Shown one piece after another: positions 1 to 11,019 of a DNA stretch of 64,000 nt. The notes beneath the pieces are model-generated. The model was not told where the DNA came from, made no database searches, and saw only the letters and a program-made list of their open reading frames with translations. Origin of the DNA: Populus alba (lineage: Eukaryota > Streptophyta > Magnoliopsida > Malpighiales > Salicaceae). Position 1 is the first letter of the stretch. Each line of letters starts with the position of its first letter. The stretch is taken from the NCBI RefSeq assembly GCF_005239225.2, contig NC_133285.1:504260-568259 (forward strand), in the 5' to 3' direction. The position numbers were made by a program, and so were the translations under genes.

Positions 1-103
1 GTCACCCTAAAATATTATAAAGACATTTAATGTACTAAAAGAAAAAGTTCTTCCAAAATTAAGAAATATTATAAACTTCAATGTGAGCTCAAATTTCACA
101 TTT

Positions 104-2273
104 TCAACTAGGAACTGTGATATCACCTCCATTTGCGTACATGCCAAGAGATCGCAGCTCCAGCAAAGAAATCTCAAGACCTGCCAATGATCTCTTAGGA
201 CATAGAAATTCTTGAGACACGAATTTCATCGAAGGTCGAGATTTTGGATTCGAATGTAAGTAAGAGAATGCCAGAGTTGCAATAATACATATATTATGTA
301 TGACAATTTCATTTGTAGGAGGTGACAAACGAGGATCTAACACTTCTTTCAGTGTAATAGCCTAAGCAGACGATGATAGGAAATCTCCTGGATGCCTTCC
401 CATCAACGTTTCTAGCGCCACTACTCCAAAGCTATAGACATCACTTTTCTCTGTCACCAACATAGTATAAGCCAACTCTGTCCATAAACAAAATGAAATT
501 AAAAAATATATAAAAGAGAGTTTGCTTTAATGTTGGTGTGCATGACATTAGTGATACACGTATATAAAGAAGAAATATTTGACCTGGGGCAATGTATCCA
601 TAGGTACCAGCAAGTACTGTATGGTTGGACGAATCAGGATCGAGAAGTCTAGCCACACCAAAATCAGCAACAAAAGACTTGGATTCTGAATTCAACAGAA
701 CATTGCTGCTTGATATGTCTCGATGAACAATTGGCGGCTTGCAATCATGATGCAAGTAAGATAATGCGTGAGCAATGTCTTTAATGATGTGTGCTCTTTT
801 CATCCACTTTAATTCCACAGCCCCAACATCATTTCTCAAGGCACAAAACAAGCTTCCCTTTTCCATGTACTCGTAAACAAGAAACATGCAGCGCTGGTGC
901 AAACAGAATCCATAAAGCTTTACAATGCTCCTGTGACGTATTTGTGTGAGCACTTCCACCTCATTTTTGAAACTCTTGTCAAAAGCCGACTCCTCTACCT
1001 CTCGACGATGAAGTTTCTTCAAGGCAACTAATTTCCCACTTGGAAGTTGTGCTCGGTAGACGCTCCCATAACCACCGGTTCCGATACAATATCTGAGGTC
1101 AAAGTTCTCGGTCGCTACAATGATGTCTTCGTATGCAATCGTCCCATCATAATTCCATACGGAAAACAAGTCTCCATTCTTTGATGATGCTGGCTCAGGT
1201 TGGGTAGCCTTGCATCGAGACAGATAACAACATCCGAGACACAAGAGACAAAGTGAAATGGTGGTGATAGAAAGAAATATCTTGATGGAATGAATCCTTC
1301 TGTTAGTTTTTGAAGGTAACAAACAGTTTGAGAAATCAGGGTGTAAATATTTGTTGCCCTCAAATGCAGTAGCTTTAAAAGTTGCAGAATCCTTGGTAAT
1401 TTTCCCATGAAGAAGTAAATCACATGTGAAATTAAAATCAAAGGGTGGTGGCAAATTCAAGGGAACAGGGCCTGAGAGATTATTGTAACTAAAATTCACA
1501 TATTGTAAAGAGGTCAAATCATATAGATTGGAGGGTATCTCTTCACTTAAATTATTGTAGCTCAAATCTAGGAAGGTTAAATTATTACAATACTTCAAAG
1601 ATGAAAGGATGGATCCATTGATTTGGTTTTCAAAAAGGTTTGGTTCTCTATAATGGCCCATTATAGAAGGAATCAAACCACTGATATTGTTTGAATTCAG
1701 ATATAAATCTTTCAAATTTATCAAATTTCCTATCTTGATTGGGATGGATCCATTGATTTGGTTGTAGGAAAGATCTAGAAGAATCAAATTGGATAAAAGG
1801 CCTAAAGTTGAAGGAATTGAATCAACTAGGATATTATAGGAAAGATCTATAGAAATCAAATTGGATAAAAAGCCTGAAGTTGAAGGAATTAAACCACCTT
1901 GGCTATTAGAGGAAAGGTCTAAATATTGTAGATTCATCAAATTTCCTATTTCCAAAGGGATGGATCCTTTGATTTGGTTCTCACAAAGAAATAGAGAAAT
2001 CAAGTTGGATAAAAGACCCATCGTTGAAGGAATTGAACCACCTAGGTTATTAGAGCAAAGATCTAAATCTTCAAGGTTCGTCAAATTTCCTATTTCCAAA
2101 GGGATGGATCCGTTGATTTTGTTCATAAAAAAGATCAAAGACCTCAACTTGGCTAACCTACCCAATGTTCGAGGGATTGGACCGTAAAGTGCATTGGAAC
2201 TCACGTTCAAAATCTCTAGATTTTTCATGTTCCCTATTTCTCTGGGGAGGGCACCTTCGAGTGTATTATAATC
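104..2273 (-). pseudogene. MIK2-like LRR receptor kinase, copy A, 5'-truncated with premature stop
   Basis: Two exons are visible: 584-2273 and 104-477, with a 106-bp intron (donor GT after CCAG, acceptor CAG). Exon 1 starts inside an LRR (DYNTLEG, matching DRNFLEG in copy B), so signal peptide, LRR cap and the first LRRs are missing. The sequence right of 2273 is instead the repeated flank module that begins near 14120 and 47850. The remaining LRRs, transmembrane helix and kinase are open ([11 protein letters not shown] loop, VALKK lysine, HRD, DFG). In exon 2 the Gln codon of the SSAQAITL segment is TAG (362-364), cutting the kinase C-lobe. The exon 2 region and 3' flank (1-477) are nearly identical to copy E at 27966-28442. 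The family binds extracellular ligands and signals through a cytosolic RD kinase; this copy cannot make a full receptor. Confidence 0.88.
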
Positions 2274-3090
2274 CCGACTAGTCCTGTACGATTCTTGCAA
2301 GAATTTGAAATCCCGCGCTGGTATAAAAAGGCTTAAGCCAATAGCTGCTTGGGCTTTGTTTCGTAGACATGTAGAATAGTTTGTTTTTGTTTTGGTTCAA
2401 TAGAAGGCCCGACAAGCCTCGAACAAGAAAGAAACTGATGCGGAGCTGTAATCATTAAAGGAAATTATTGAATATACACAACCATGAGAGAATTAATAAA
2501 ATCCTAAATAAATATGTTATCCTTGCATTCTAATATAATTGCAGAATTGGATCGGCGACTTGTCAATTGTCACCATGATAATGGGTATACAGAGCTTTCA
2601 TGCAGGAGAATATGAACTGTCATATAATCATTTGTTATAATTAGACTATGTAAAACATTTAGCATATACGAATCTATAAACGACCGTCCAAGGAAAAATA
2701 TGATGTTCCAAATAAATTTTTTTCCTGGCTTGTCTAAGAGCACCAGGACAGATGCACATACCCCAAGCGTTTTCTTATTTAAAGATATCATGAAGGGGAA
2801 ATTAATGGGATGATCAATGTGATAACAAGGTAAAGAATTTCAACTTCAAAATTTGGTTTCAATATTTTATAAATCAGACGCTAATATGAATAAATCATGT
2901 GCTCATAAATGATATATTTTCTCTGTTAGTAAATGTCTCTGAGACTGAAAATAATCTTGTACAACTAAAGTGTTGAGCATTTTACTAGATAGACATGGTG
3001 GCCGATGTTGGGGCATGCCGATATCCAAAATTTACACAATGGAGGGTGGACATCTCGACTCACCATCCTTTGAGGTCAAAGCTTGGTCCC
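2274..3090. repeat. 3'-flank module (left part), downstream of copy B
   Basis: This is non-coding sequence that recurs downstream of most receptor copies: at 14116, 26216, 36419, 44745, 47850 and 53339. It begins with a TATAAAAAGG-containing stretch (near 2320) and continues through a segment homologous to the decayed plus-strand gene at 27.2-27.65 kb. Here that segment has stops and indels. The module is interrupted at 3090 by a solo LTR and resumes at 4939. Confidence 0.75.
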
Positions 3091-3767
3091 TGATTAGTAC
3101 TTAAAAGTGCATATTTATCAAGGTTTTATATCATTATTTTGCACTTAAAGTATCAATAACTCCTTAACTAAAGCATGTTTTATAATAACAAGTCTAATAC
3201 TATAAAATGCTCTAATATATGGTAAATGTTCATCTTAAATGCAGGCCTATCACATAAATCAAAGGATTGATTGATGAATTCAACTACTGAAATTTGTGAA
3301 GATAAAGAGAGGGTGAAACTTAAAAAAGAGATGTTGGTGCAGTCCAAACCGGAATATTGTTCGGTAATTAGGTCATATCTCGAGTTCTAGATATCCAAAT
3401 GACCTCAAATTTTTACACATACTTAGTAAGACATAGACCTACAACTTTCATGTTTCATCAAGATCTAAGAAGGCCGTTTTCAAGTCCAAATTATAGCAAC
3501 AATGGAAAAGTCCGAATCTATCCTACAGCCCGAACATTGTTCAGTGTTTGGCCCATATCTGGAGTTCTAGAAGTCCAAATGACCTCCATTGTTTTTTTCT
3601 AGAAAGCTGAGTCAATTTCCTACAACTTTCATGTTTTTTCAGAGGACCCATTTCGGATGGTAGCATTTTTGTTTTATTCAGACAAGAAGATAAGGATTTT
3701 CACCAAGTTAAAAGTTGGCCACCCACTCAACAATTAGTCATCAAATCAATAATTCTGAATTTTGGCC

Positions 3768-3775
3768 TATAAAAG
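3768..3775 (+). promoter_or_regulatory. TATA box of the LTR
   Basis: TATAAAAG inside the solo LTR, preceded by GGCC and followed by a GC-richer stretch. It is placed as expected for the U3 promoter of an LTR retrotransposon. Function is inferred from position only. Confidence 0.5.
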
Positions 3776-4533
3776 GAGGCATTTGCCATGCATTTGGTTA
3801 GCTTGGTTGTTCAGATCAAGTTCATGCTCTTTACTTCTCTTTTTATATTTTTTGTAATTTTTAAGTTTTGCTTTCATTAATATCTTGTTTATGTTTTTCA
3901 TTTCATTTCCTTTACTTAGTTAACTTGTATTTTCTTTATGTTCTTGTTTTGTTTATTTATGTTTCTCTTCTTCATTATGTTTAGCTAAGTTTATTATGTC
4001 AAGGTGAAAAGGTTACACTAATGGTGTAAGAATAAGTATGGTGTAAACTCAACATGGACCTTAATATTTAATATTAACATGTCTTATCTTTTTATCTTAC
4101 TAATTCTTAATACCTTCCTTGTTAAATGGTTAATCTAGATTTGTGTTGTATAACACTTGGTACAACAAATACTTGGCACTCTCATAGCCCAACCGTATGG
4201 TATTACCTACACCTGGGCTATGAAAGGAACTTGATTTGTTGTTAACATCAGTTAATATCATGAATTCCTGATAATATTTAAAAGTTTGGTGTTATGTAAA
4301 TAAGATAATTAATATGATCATGTTAATAATTTATAATGAGCTATTAATAACAAATCATTCGATTGGAACCTCCTCTGTGTGTGGTTTCCAAATTGAGTAA
4401 TAAGAGTTTATACTATACTTATTTGAAATACCATTGGTGGATCCTCTAACCTTGACATTTGTTTTTATCATTGCTTAATCCTTACATTAATCTTTCATCT
4501 TAAAGTTCTCATTAATTTCTTCCTCTTCTTCTT

Positions 4534-4632
4534 TTATTATTATTATTATTACTACTACTACTACTACTACTATTATTATTACTATTACTATTACTATTAT
4601 TATTATTATTATTGTTATTATTATTATTATTT
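4534..4632. repeat. (ATT/ACT)n microsatellite
   Basis: About 100 bases of ATT and ACT triplets inside the solo LTR. A second run lies at 4754-4819, ending in (GTT)n. Confidence 0.9.
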
Positions 4633-4753
4633 AAATTCTGTTTATATTATATAATATATCTTTGTGATCTTTTCATAAACTCAGTATATAGGCTGGAAAC
4701 CTGTGGCCCGATCTTTTATATCATTCTCAGGTATAACAACGCCACGTACTGAG

Positions 4754-4819
4754 TATTATTATTACTATTACTATTACTATTACTATTACTATTATTGTTA
4801 TTATTGTTGTTGTTGTTGT
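4754..4819. repeat. (ATT/ACT/GTT)n microsatellite
   Basis: Triplet array in the distal part of the solo LTR. It shares the ATT/ACT alternation of the array 120 bases upstream, so the two may come from one array split by about 120 bases. Confidence 0.85.
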
Positions 4820-4938
4820 CTTGTTATTTATAATTTATACAATTAACCTCTCTGTGGTTCGACCCCGGTCTTGCCGGATTATTTATTACTTCGACACTCC
4901 TGCACTTGGGAGAAGACATCAATCTTTTGGTCGTGTCA

Positions 4939-5399
4939 ATCCCAAACATGAGATGTAAATCTTCCTTTGGAGTGGAAGACGATTGGAAATTCCATCTGTG
5001 CCAAATGATAAATAATAAGGTAGAGAGTAGATCCAAACACTGCTTTCAGGCATCTATTATACAAGAGCTTGCAGGGACAAATTAATGGAGTTAACAAATA
5101 TCTTCTGCATATTTCAAGTGTGGATTTGCCTAATTATAAGATGAGTGATGATTTCAATTTAACCTAGATAGAGAGGTAGACTTAATATGATGCTCATATA
5201 TATTGATACTAGCTATCATGCACAAGAAAAGTGTGCATTATTAAAATTACATACAATGTCACACTAAAATATTACAAAGACATGTAGTGTGCTAAAACAA
5301 AACAAATGAAAAAAAGTTCATCCAAAATTAAGAAATTCTATAAACGCATGCTCTTGGAGGCTCTCGTTGAAGTTCCATGCGAGATCAAAGTTGACTTTT
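4939..5399. repeat. 3'-flank module (right part) and 3' UTR of copy B
   Basis: Resumption of the module after the solo LTR. It matches 14966-15428 closely, including the TTCAAGTGTGGATTTGCC stretch found at nearly every copy. The last 150 bases before 5400 are probably the 3' untranslated region of copy B, as they are well conserved next to every exon 2. Confidence 0.7.
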
Positions 5400-8300
5400 T
5401 CAATGAGGAACTGTGATCTCACCTACATTGGTGTGCAAGCCAAGATTTCGCAGCTCCAACAAAGAAATCTCGAGACCTCCCAATAATCTCTTGGGAGATA
5501 GAAATTCTTGAGACACGAATTTCATTGAAGGTCGATTTTTTGGATTTGAATGTAAGCAAGAAAATATCAGACTTGCAATGGTACATAAATTCTGTATGAC
5601 AATCTCATTTGTTGGAGGTGGCAAACGAGGATCTAACACTTCTTTCAGTGTAATAGCCTGAGCAGATGGTGATAGGATATCTCCCGGATGCCTTCCCATC
5701 AAAATTTCAAGCGCCACAACTCCAAAGCTGTACACATCACATTTCTCTGTCACCGCCATAGTATAAGCCAACTCTGTCCATATTCAAAACGAAATTAATA
5801 TATATATTTAAAAGAGAGTTTGCTTTAGTTTTGCAGTGCATGAGTGGTAAATATGGATGTTAAGAAGAAATATTTTTACCTGGGGCAATGTATCCATAGG
5901 TACCAACAAGTACAGTATGGTTGGACGAATCAGGATCGAGAAGTCTAGCCACGCCAAAATCAGCAACAAAAGACTTGGATTCTGAATTCAACAGGACATT
6001 GCTGCTTGATATGTCTCGATGAACAATTGGCGGCTTGCAATCATGATGCAAGTAAGATAATGCGTGAGCAATGTCTTTGATGATGTGTGCTCTTTTCATC
6101 CACTTCAGTTCCACAGCTCCGACATCATTTCTCAAGGCACAAAACAAGCTTCCCTTTTCCATGTACTCGTAAACAAGAAACATGCAGCGCCGGTGCAAAC
6201 AGAATCCATAAAGCTTTACAATGCTCCTGTGACGTATTTGTGTGAGCACTTCCACCTCATTTTTGAAACTCTTGTCGAAAGTTGGCTCCTCTGCCTCTCG
6301 ACGATGAAGTTTCTTCAAGGCAACTAATTTCCCACTTGGAAGTTGTGCTCGGTAGACGCTCCCATAACCACCGGTTCCGATACAATATCTGAGGTCAAAG
6401 TTCTCGGTCGCTGCAATGATGTCTTCGTATGCAATCGTCCCATCATAATTGCATATGGAAAACAAGTCTCCATTCTTTGATGATGTTGCCTCAGGTTGGG
6501 TAACCTTGCATCGAGACAGATAACAACATCCGAGACACAAGAGACAAAGTGAAATGGTGGTGATAGGAAGAAATATCTTGATGGAATGAATTATTCTGTT
6601 GTCTTTTGAAGGTAACAAGTAGGTTTGTGAAGGTGTGAAGTAAATAGATGGACAACGTGAGAAATCAGGGTGTAAATCTTTGTTGCCCTCAAATACAGTA
6701 GCTTTAAAAGTTGCAGAATCGTTGGTAATTTGCCCATGAAGAAGTAAATCACATGTGCAATTAAAGGGCGGATACAAAGGCAAGGGAACAGGGCCTGAGA
6801 GATTATTGTAACTAAAATTCACATATTTTAAAGAGCCCAAATCATATAGTCTGGAGGGTATCTCTCCATATAAATTATTGAAGCTCAAATCTAGGTAGGC
6901 CAAATTATTACAAAACTTCAAAGATAAAGGAATCGAATCACAGATATTGTTTGAACTCAAATATAATTCCTCTAAATATATCAAGTTCTGTATTTCTACA
7001 GGGATGGATCCGTTGATTTGGTTGTGAGAGAGGTCTAGCATTCTCAAGCTTGTTAAATTACCTAACGAAAAAGGAATCAAACTAGTGATTTGGTTATAGG
7101 AAAGATCTAGAAAAATCAAATTGGATAAAAGGCTCAAAGTTGAAGGAATCGAACCACTGATATTGTTTGAACTCAAATATAATTCATCCAAATTTGTCAA
7201 GTTCTGTATTTCTACAGGGATGGATCTGTTGATTTGGTTGTGAGAGAGGTTTAGCATTCTCAAGTTTGTTAAATTGCCTAACGAAAAAGGAATCAAACTG
7301 GTGATTTGGTTGTAGGAAAGATCTAGAAGAATCAAATTGGATAAAAGGCTCAAAGTTGAAGGAATCAAACCATTGATATTGTTTGAACTCAAATATAGTT
7401 CTTCCAAATTTGTCAAGTTCTGTATTTCCGAAGGGATGAATCCGTTGATTTGGTTGTGGGAAAGGTTTATTGTTGTCAAGCTTGTTAAATTGCCAAATAA
7501 AAAAGGAATCATACTGGTGATTTGGTTGTAGGAAAGATCTAGAAGAATCAAATTGGATAAAAGGCTCAAAGTTGAAGGAATCAAACCATTGATATTGTTT
7601 GAACTCAAATATAGTTCTTCCAAATTTGTCAAGTTTTGTATTTCTGAAAGGATGAATCCGTTGATTTGGTTGTGGGAAAGATTTAGAAGAATCAAATTAG
7701 ATAAAAAGCCCAAAGTTGAAGGAATCGAACCACCTAGGATGAAATTAGAGGAAAGATCTAAATCTTCAAGGTTCGTCAAATTTCCTATTTCCAAAGGAAT
7801 GGATCCACTGATTCTGACATCACGAAAGATCAAAGACCTCAACTTGGCTAACCTACCCAATGTTGGAGGGATTGGACCATAAAGTCCATTGTAACTCACG
7901 TCCAAAATCTCTAGATTTCTCATGTTCCCTATTTCTCTTGGGAGGGCACCTTCGAGAAAATTGCGATCCATAAGTAAATACGTTAGATTGTCCAAATGAC
8001 AAAGTGCCGAAGGGATTGGGCCGCTGAAGCCGTTATCAGACAAGCTCAAAGCAATAAGATTTTTAAGATTGCCTAGTTCTGGAGGGATGGAATTGATGAA
8101 ACTATTGGAAGAAAAATCAAGCACAACTAATCGGCTGAGATTTCCAAGTGAAGACGGTAACTCACCTGTTAGATTATTTGAGGACAGGTCGAGGTATCTG
8201 AGTTGTGGAAGGATAGAAATTTGAGGCGGGATGCTCCCACTGAGCTCATGGTTGGCCAGGTCGAGACGGGCAAGGTTTGAGAAGCAAGAAAAGTTCATCT

Positions 8301-8568
8301 TTGCAAACTTATCTCCCACCTGGAGGAACTCTGGAGGTGGGGAAATCTCAGTGATGCTTCCAGCCCGATCACAGACTATGCCAGTCCAGTTGCAACGACG
8401 TGAGGTGAGGTTGCTGTAGTCACTCCACCATCCACTCTCAAGCAAAGCCTTGCCTTCTGATGCTAGCAAGGCTGAGTCAAGTGCAGCCACGGATACAAAA
8501 ATACAGGACAAGAAAAATGAGATGCTTAAAATTGCAAGAAGTTTTGGCTCATAATCAGTGGACGCCAT
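5400..8568 (-). CDS. MIK2-like: MIK2-like LRR receptor-like kinase, copy B (intact)
   Basis: Plasma-membrane receptor kinase, about 1020 aa. Exon 1 is 5880-8568 and exon 2 is 5400-5773, with a 106-bp GT-AG intron (phase 1, splitting the Glu of APE). The order is: signal peptide (residues 1-30), LRR N-cap with the CNWTGIVC cysteine pair (about 58-65), roughly 21 LRRs of 24 aa, a transmembrane helix about 664-683, then the kinase. Visible kinase residues are the GTGGYGSV loop (731-738), Lys752, Glu771, HRD (850-852), DFG (870-872) and APE (895-897). It is an RD kinase with all catalytic residues. The start is set by [13 protein letters not shown], shared by C, D, F and H. The family is related to Arabidopsis MIK2, a receptor for SCOOP-type peptides; the ligand here is unknown. 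Exon 1 has a 216-bp internal repeat. Confidence 0.93.
7003..7760 (-). repeat. 216-bp higher-order repeat (3 LRRs) inside copy B
   Basis: The same three-LRR block recurs with an exact 216-base step: equivalent GATG.ATC.GTTGATTTGG positions are 7003, 7219, 7435 and 7651. Each block encodes [15 protein letters not shown], then [16 protein letters not shown], then a [13 protein letters not shown] repeat. This looks like in-frame tandem expansion by unequal exchange. Confidence 0.85.
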
Positions 8569-10124
8569 GTTTGTGTCTAATGCTTCCCTTCCATGATAAT
8601 GCTAAATTTATTAATGAAGTGCATGGCATCAATTCCCATGGACTCGTTCCAAGTCAAGATCGTCTGGTCTTTCACGTCTACCTTTCTCGCGTTGTGATTA
8701 AGAAAAAGGCTTACAATTCACCAATGGTGGGTTTTGGAAATTAAGAAGGCCAATCAGGTAATTCTATTCTCCCTGATTTTCATGGAAAGAGACCGAGTAG
8801 AAAAATAATGCTAATACATAGTAGTTTTTTTATCATCGTACGTGCCATTAATTTTTGGATTTGATCCTTAGTCAATCCGTATTGCCCATGTATTGTAGAT
8901 TTAAGTTGAAATAGTGAAAACATTATCAAACATGCATGCTCTTCGAGGCTCTTGTTCAGTTCAATATGAGATTAAAGTTGATATTTTCAGCAAGGAACCA
9001 TGATCTCTCCTACATTTATGTGCATTGAAGGTTTGTTGATATCCTGTGCATTTTCAGCAAGGAGCCATGATAAAAAATTTTGAGACACGATTTTCATTGA
9101 AGGTCAAGAGTTTGGATTTGAAAGTAAGCAAGAAAAATGCCAGATTTTTTATTATGTTAATAATTATTTTTTAAAATATTTTTTATTTTGAAAACATATT
9201 AAAATAATAAAATTTTATTATTAAAAAATTATTTTTCACATCATCACATCAAAACAATTTAATAATATAAAAAAATTAATTTTTATATTTTCACCGCATT
9301 CAAATTTTTGATTAAAAAATAATTAAATAAAAAATTATTTTTTAAAAAACACAATTTCAACTGTGTTTTCAAACAGCTTTTAAAGTTTAATTTGTAAATA
9401 ATGTAAGTATACTTTTTTTTCTTAAACTTTTTTCCAGAGATAATCGTAGCTGCAATGTAATATTTTTAATTTTTATAGATTCTGTATATATTGAATTGGG
9501 AATATTGCTTATTTTTATTTTATTTTTACAATAACAGTAGATTGGTTAGGTTGGACTCAACTTGTAGGCTAGGACAAGCTGATTATTAGTCTACATTGAC
9601 GTGCAAGGTCAGTCGGGTGCGCGCGCCCGCGGGGGCGAATAGTGACGATCTTGACTCACACTACTGGAAGGCCAGTTTGCCAATTATCTACTCTACTTGT
9701 GAAACAAAGGGCCTACAAGACGTGGAATGACTCCATGAAAAAGGCATGCACTTAATTCATTCATAAATTTCGCAGGCAAGCACTAGACGCAAACATGGCC
9801 TCCAAGACGCGAGCAATTATTTTCCACACGGTCTCTTTCCATGGAAGGATGGATTGACTGCCTGGCCTTCTTGGTTTTCAAATGCCACTGTTCGTGATCA
9901 AAAATAGAATGCCTGTTCTTTTGAGTGACAGATTTTTGAGACCAATAAAAACAAACTGAGAAGTACGAGAAACCAATGGTGGTGAAATTTCATGTTCTCA
10001 TTTTCACGCATCAACTCACACTGTTCAAGTTCCATTTTATTTGACGCTGCTTCACCATGACAGTTGGTTGCATTTCTTCAGTTCTTAATTTTTGGTGCTA
10101 TGAATTGCTTAACAGTGTAAGCTA
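8569..10124. other. 5' flank of copy B and AT-rich intergenic DNA
   Basis: The first 190 bases (to about 8760) are conserved upstream of C, H and partly D, so they probably hold the leader and proximal promoter; I see no clear TATA box. From about 8930 to 9120 there are decayed bits of an exon 2 3' end (GAGACACGA..TTCATTGAAGGTC). 9130-9400 is very AT-rich, repeat-like sequence. 9535-9660 carries a GC-rich stretch (GTCGGGTGCGCGCGCCCGCGG) that recurs near 18745, 57675 and 60425. 9680-10120 is repeated at about 62050-62560. No gene is visible. Confidence 0.6.
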
Positions 10125-10720
10125 GACAATAAACACCGGTTTTGGACTCTCTCTACACCACAACTACATCAGTCTTTCAAGATTACAGGTTCGATCCCTT
10201 CAGAAATTGGGAATTCGAAGAATTTGTATGGACTTTCTCTACATCACTTGTTCGATTCCTTTTTCATTACACAATTTTTCAAATTTTAAACACAAGTAAA
10301 AAAAATAGAAGTTGAATAAATATGACCCGATCAACTAAATAGGTTTAAAGACAGTTTAGATGATTGGTAAAAATATAATTTGATTAAAAAAAATTAAGAT
10401 TGCATATTTTTTTTAAAAAAATATTGAAACGAGAACATATTAGATCGATTCAGGTTAATCTTTTAAATTCATGACTAAGATAACGAGACTATGATAATAC
10501 CAAATAAAACAAGCCGATTTAATTTTAGAATAGGCCGAGATTCTGATTGACATAAAATTTATTTCAATTTATTTTGTTTTTTAAACTGGAATAAAAATAC
10601 TGGTCATTCCGGACAGAACAGAATAGAATTAAAAACGTGTAACAATTTTGAGATGTCTAAAGCCTTATTCCAATCAAATCAAACGGATACATCCCTGTGG
10701 AAATATGAAACTTGGTCAAT
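10125..10720 (+). pseudogene. Plus-strand LRR fragment split by an insertion
   Basis: 10140-10285 is homologous to the MIK2-like LRR fragment at 20230-20400, and its last part (AACGGATACATCCCT..GAAATATGAAACTTGG) resumes at about 10675-10720. The middle (about 10286-10665) is AT-rich sequence absent from the 20.3-kb and 59.3-kb copies, so it looks like an insertion. The copy at 62600-63215 has the same split. It is on the strand opposite to the main cluster and has no start, kinase or open frame. Confidence 0.65.
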
Positions 10721-10731
10721 TAACTCGATGA

Positions 10732-10986
10732 TTATGAAAGGACTACCTTTCTTGGAATATTGATGATGCTCTTTTTTAGTGACTTTTCTTTGCATATGAC
10801 CACTGCAATTTGATAGGTGGGGCAGTAAACTCCAGCACAAGCACCGTAGCCCTCTCGTAATGTCAGAAAATACTTTTGTTTAAATTTCCAAAATCTATTG
10901 CATGTGATGAGCACCATGCCCATATATAAACTTCTTCGGGGAAAATAAAAGAAAGAAGCAGGAATTAGGTGGGGCAGTAAACTCAA
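10732..10986 (-). other. Repeated open stretch of unknown nature (84 codons)
   Basis: An open frame beside the plus-strand LRR fragment, encoding FYFPRRSLYMGMVL, then KQKYFLTL and GYGACAGVYCPTYQ. Near-identical stretches lie at 20605-20961, 59528-59884 and 63229-63480, each next to the same LRR scrap. I do not recognise a domain. Because all four copies come from duplication, their shared open frame is weak evidence for coding. It could be an exon scrap of an unrelated gene or chance. Confidence 0.3.
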
Positions 10987-11019
10987 GTGAAGAAAACAAT
11001 ACGAGCACCATACCTATAT

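Larger units (their letters stand above)
3091..4938 (+). mobile_element. Solo LTR, probably of a Gypsy-type retrotransposon
   Basis: A sharp insertion relative to the same flank near 14955, where the sequence is uninterrupted. The insert starts TGATTAG and ends GTGTCA, so it has the TG...CA ends of an LTR. It is flanked by GTCCC (3086-3090) and ATCCC (4939-4943), a 5-bp target duplication with one mismatch. A TATAAAAG box lies at 3768-3775. The last 100 bases (GGTTCGACCCCGG, then TTACTTCGACAC) resemble LTR ends of plant Gypsy elements of the Athila/Tat kind, recalled rather than searched. There is no internal coding region, so it is a solo LTR left after recombination between two LTRs. The length is 1848 bp. 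Confidence 0.78.

Noticed and set aside
2321..2330. TATAAAAAGG in the flank module as a live promoter
   Set aside because: The motif is shared by most module copies, but no open reading frame follows within several hundred bases in any copy, so I keep it only as part of the repeat.
6064..6327. Plus-strand 87-codon frame (MSNVFDD..) repeated at 16119, 29523, 41010 and 54964
   Set aside because: It is the exact antisense of the conserved kinase coding region of each receptor copy. It stays open because the sense strand is conserved, with no sign of independent coding.
7337..7882. Plus-strand frames with [16 protein letters not shown] repeated 216 bases apart
   Set aside because: Antisense of the LRR blocks. 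Useful only for showing the 216-base period.
9535..9660. GC-rich GTCGGGTGCGCGCGCCCGCGG stretch as Z-DNA or a CpG promoter
   Set aside because: It recurs four times beside repeat DNA with small changes and has no adjacent gene start; a repeat part is the simpler explanation.
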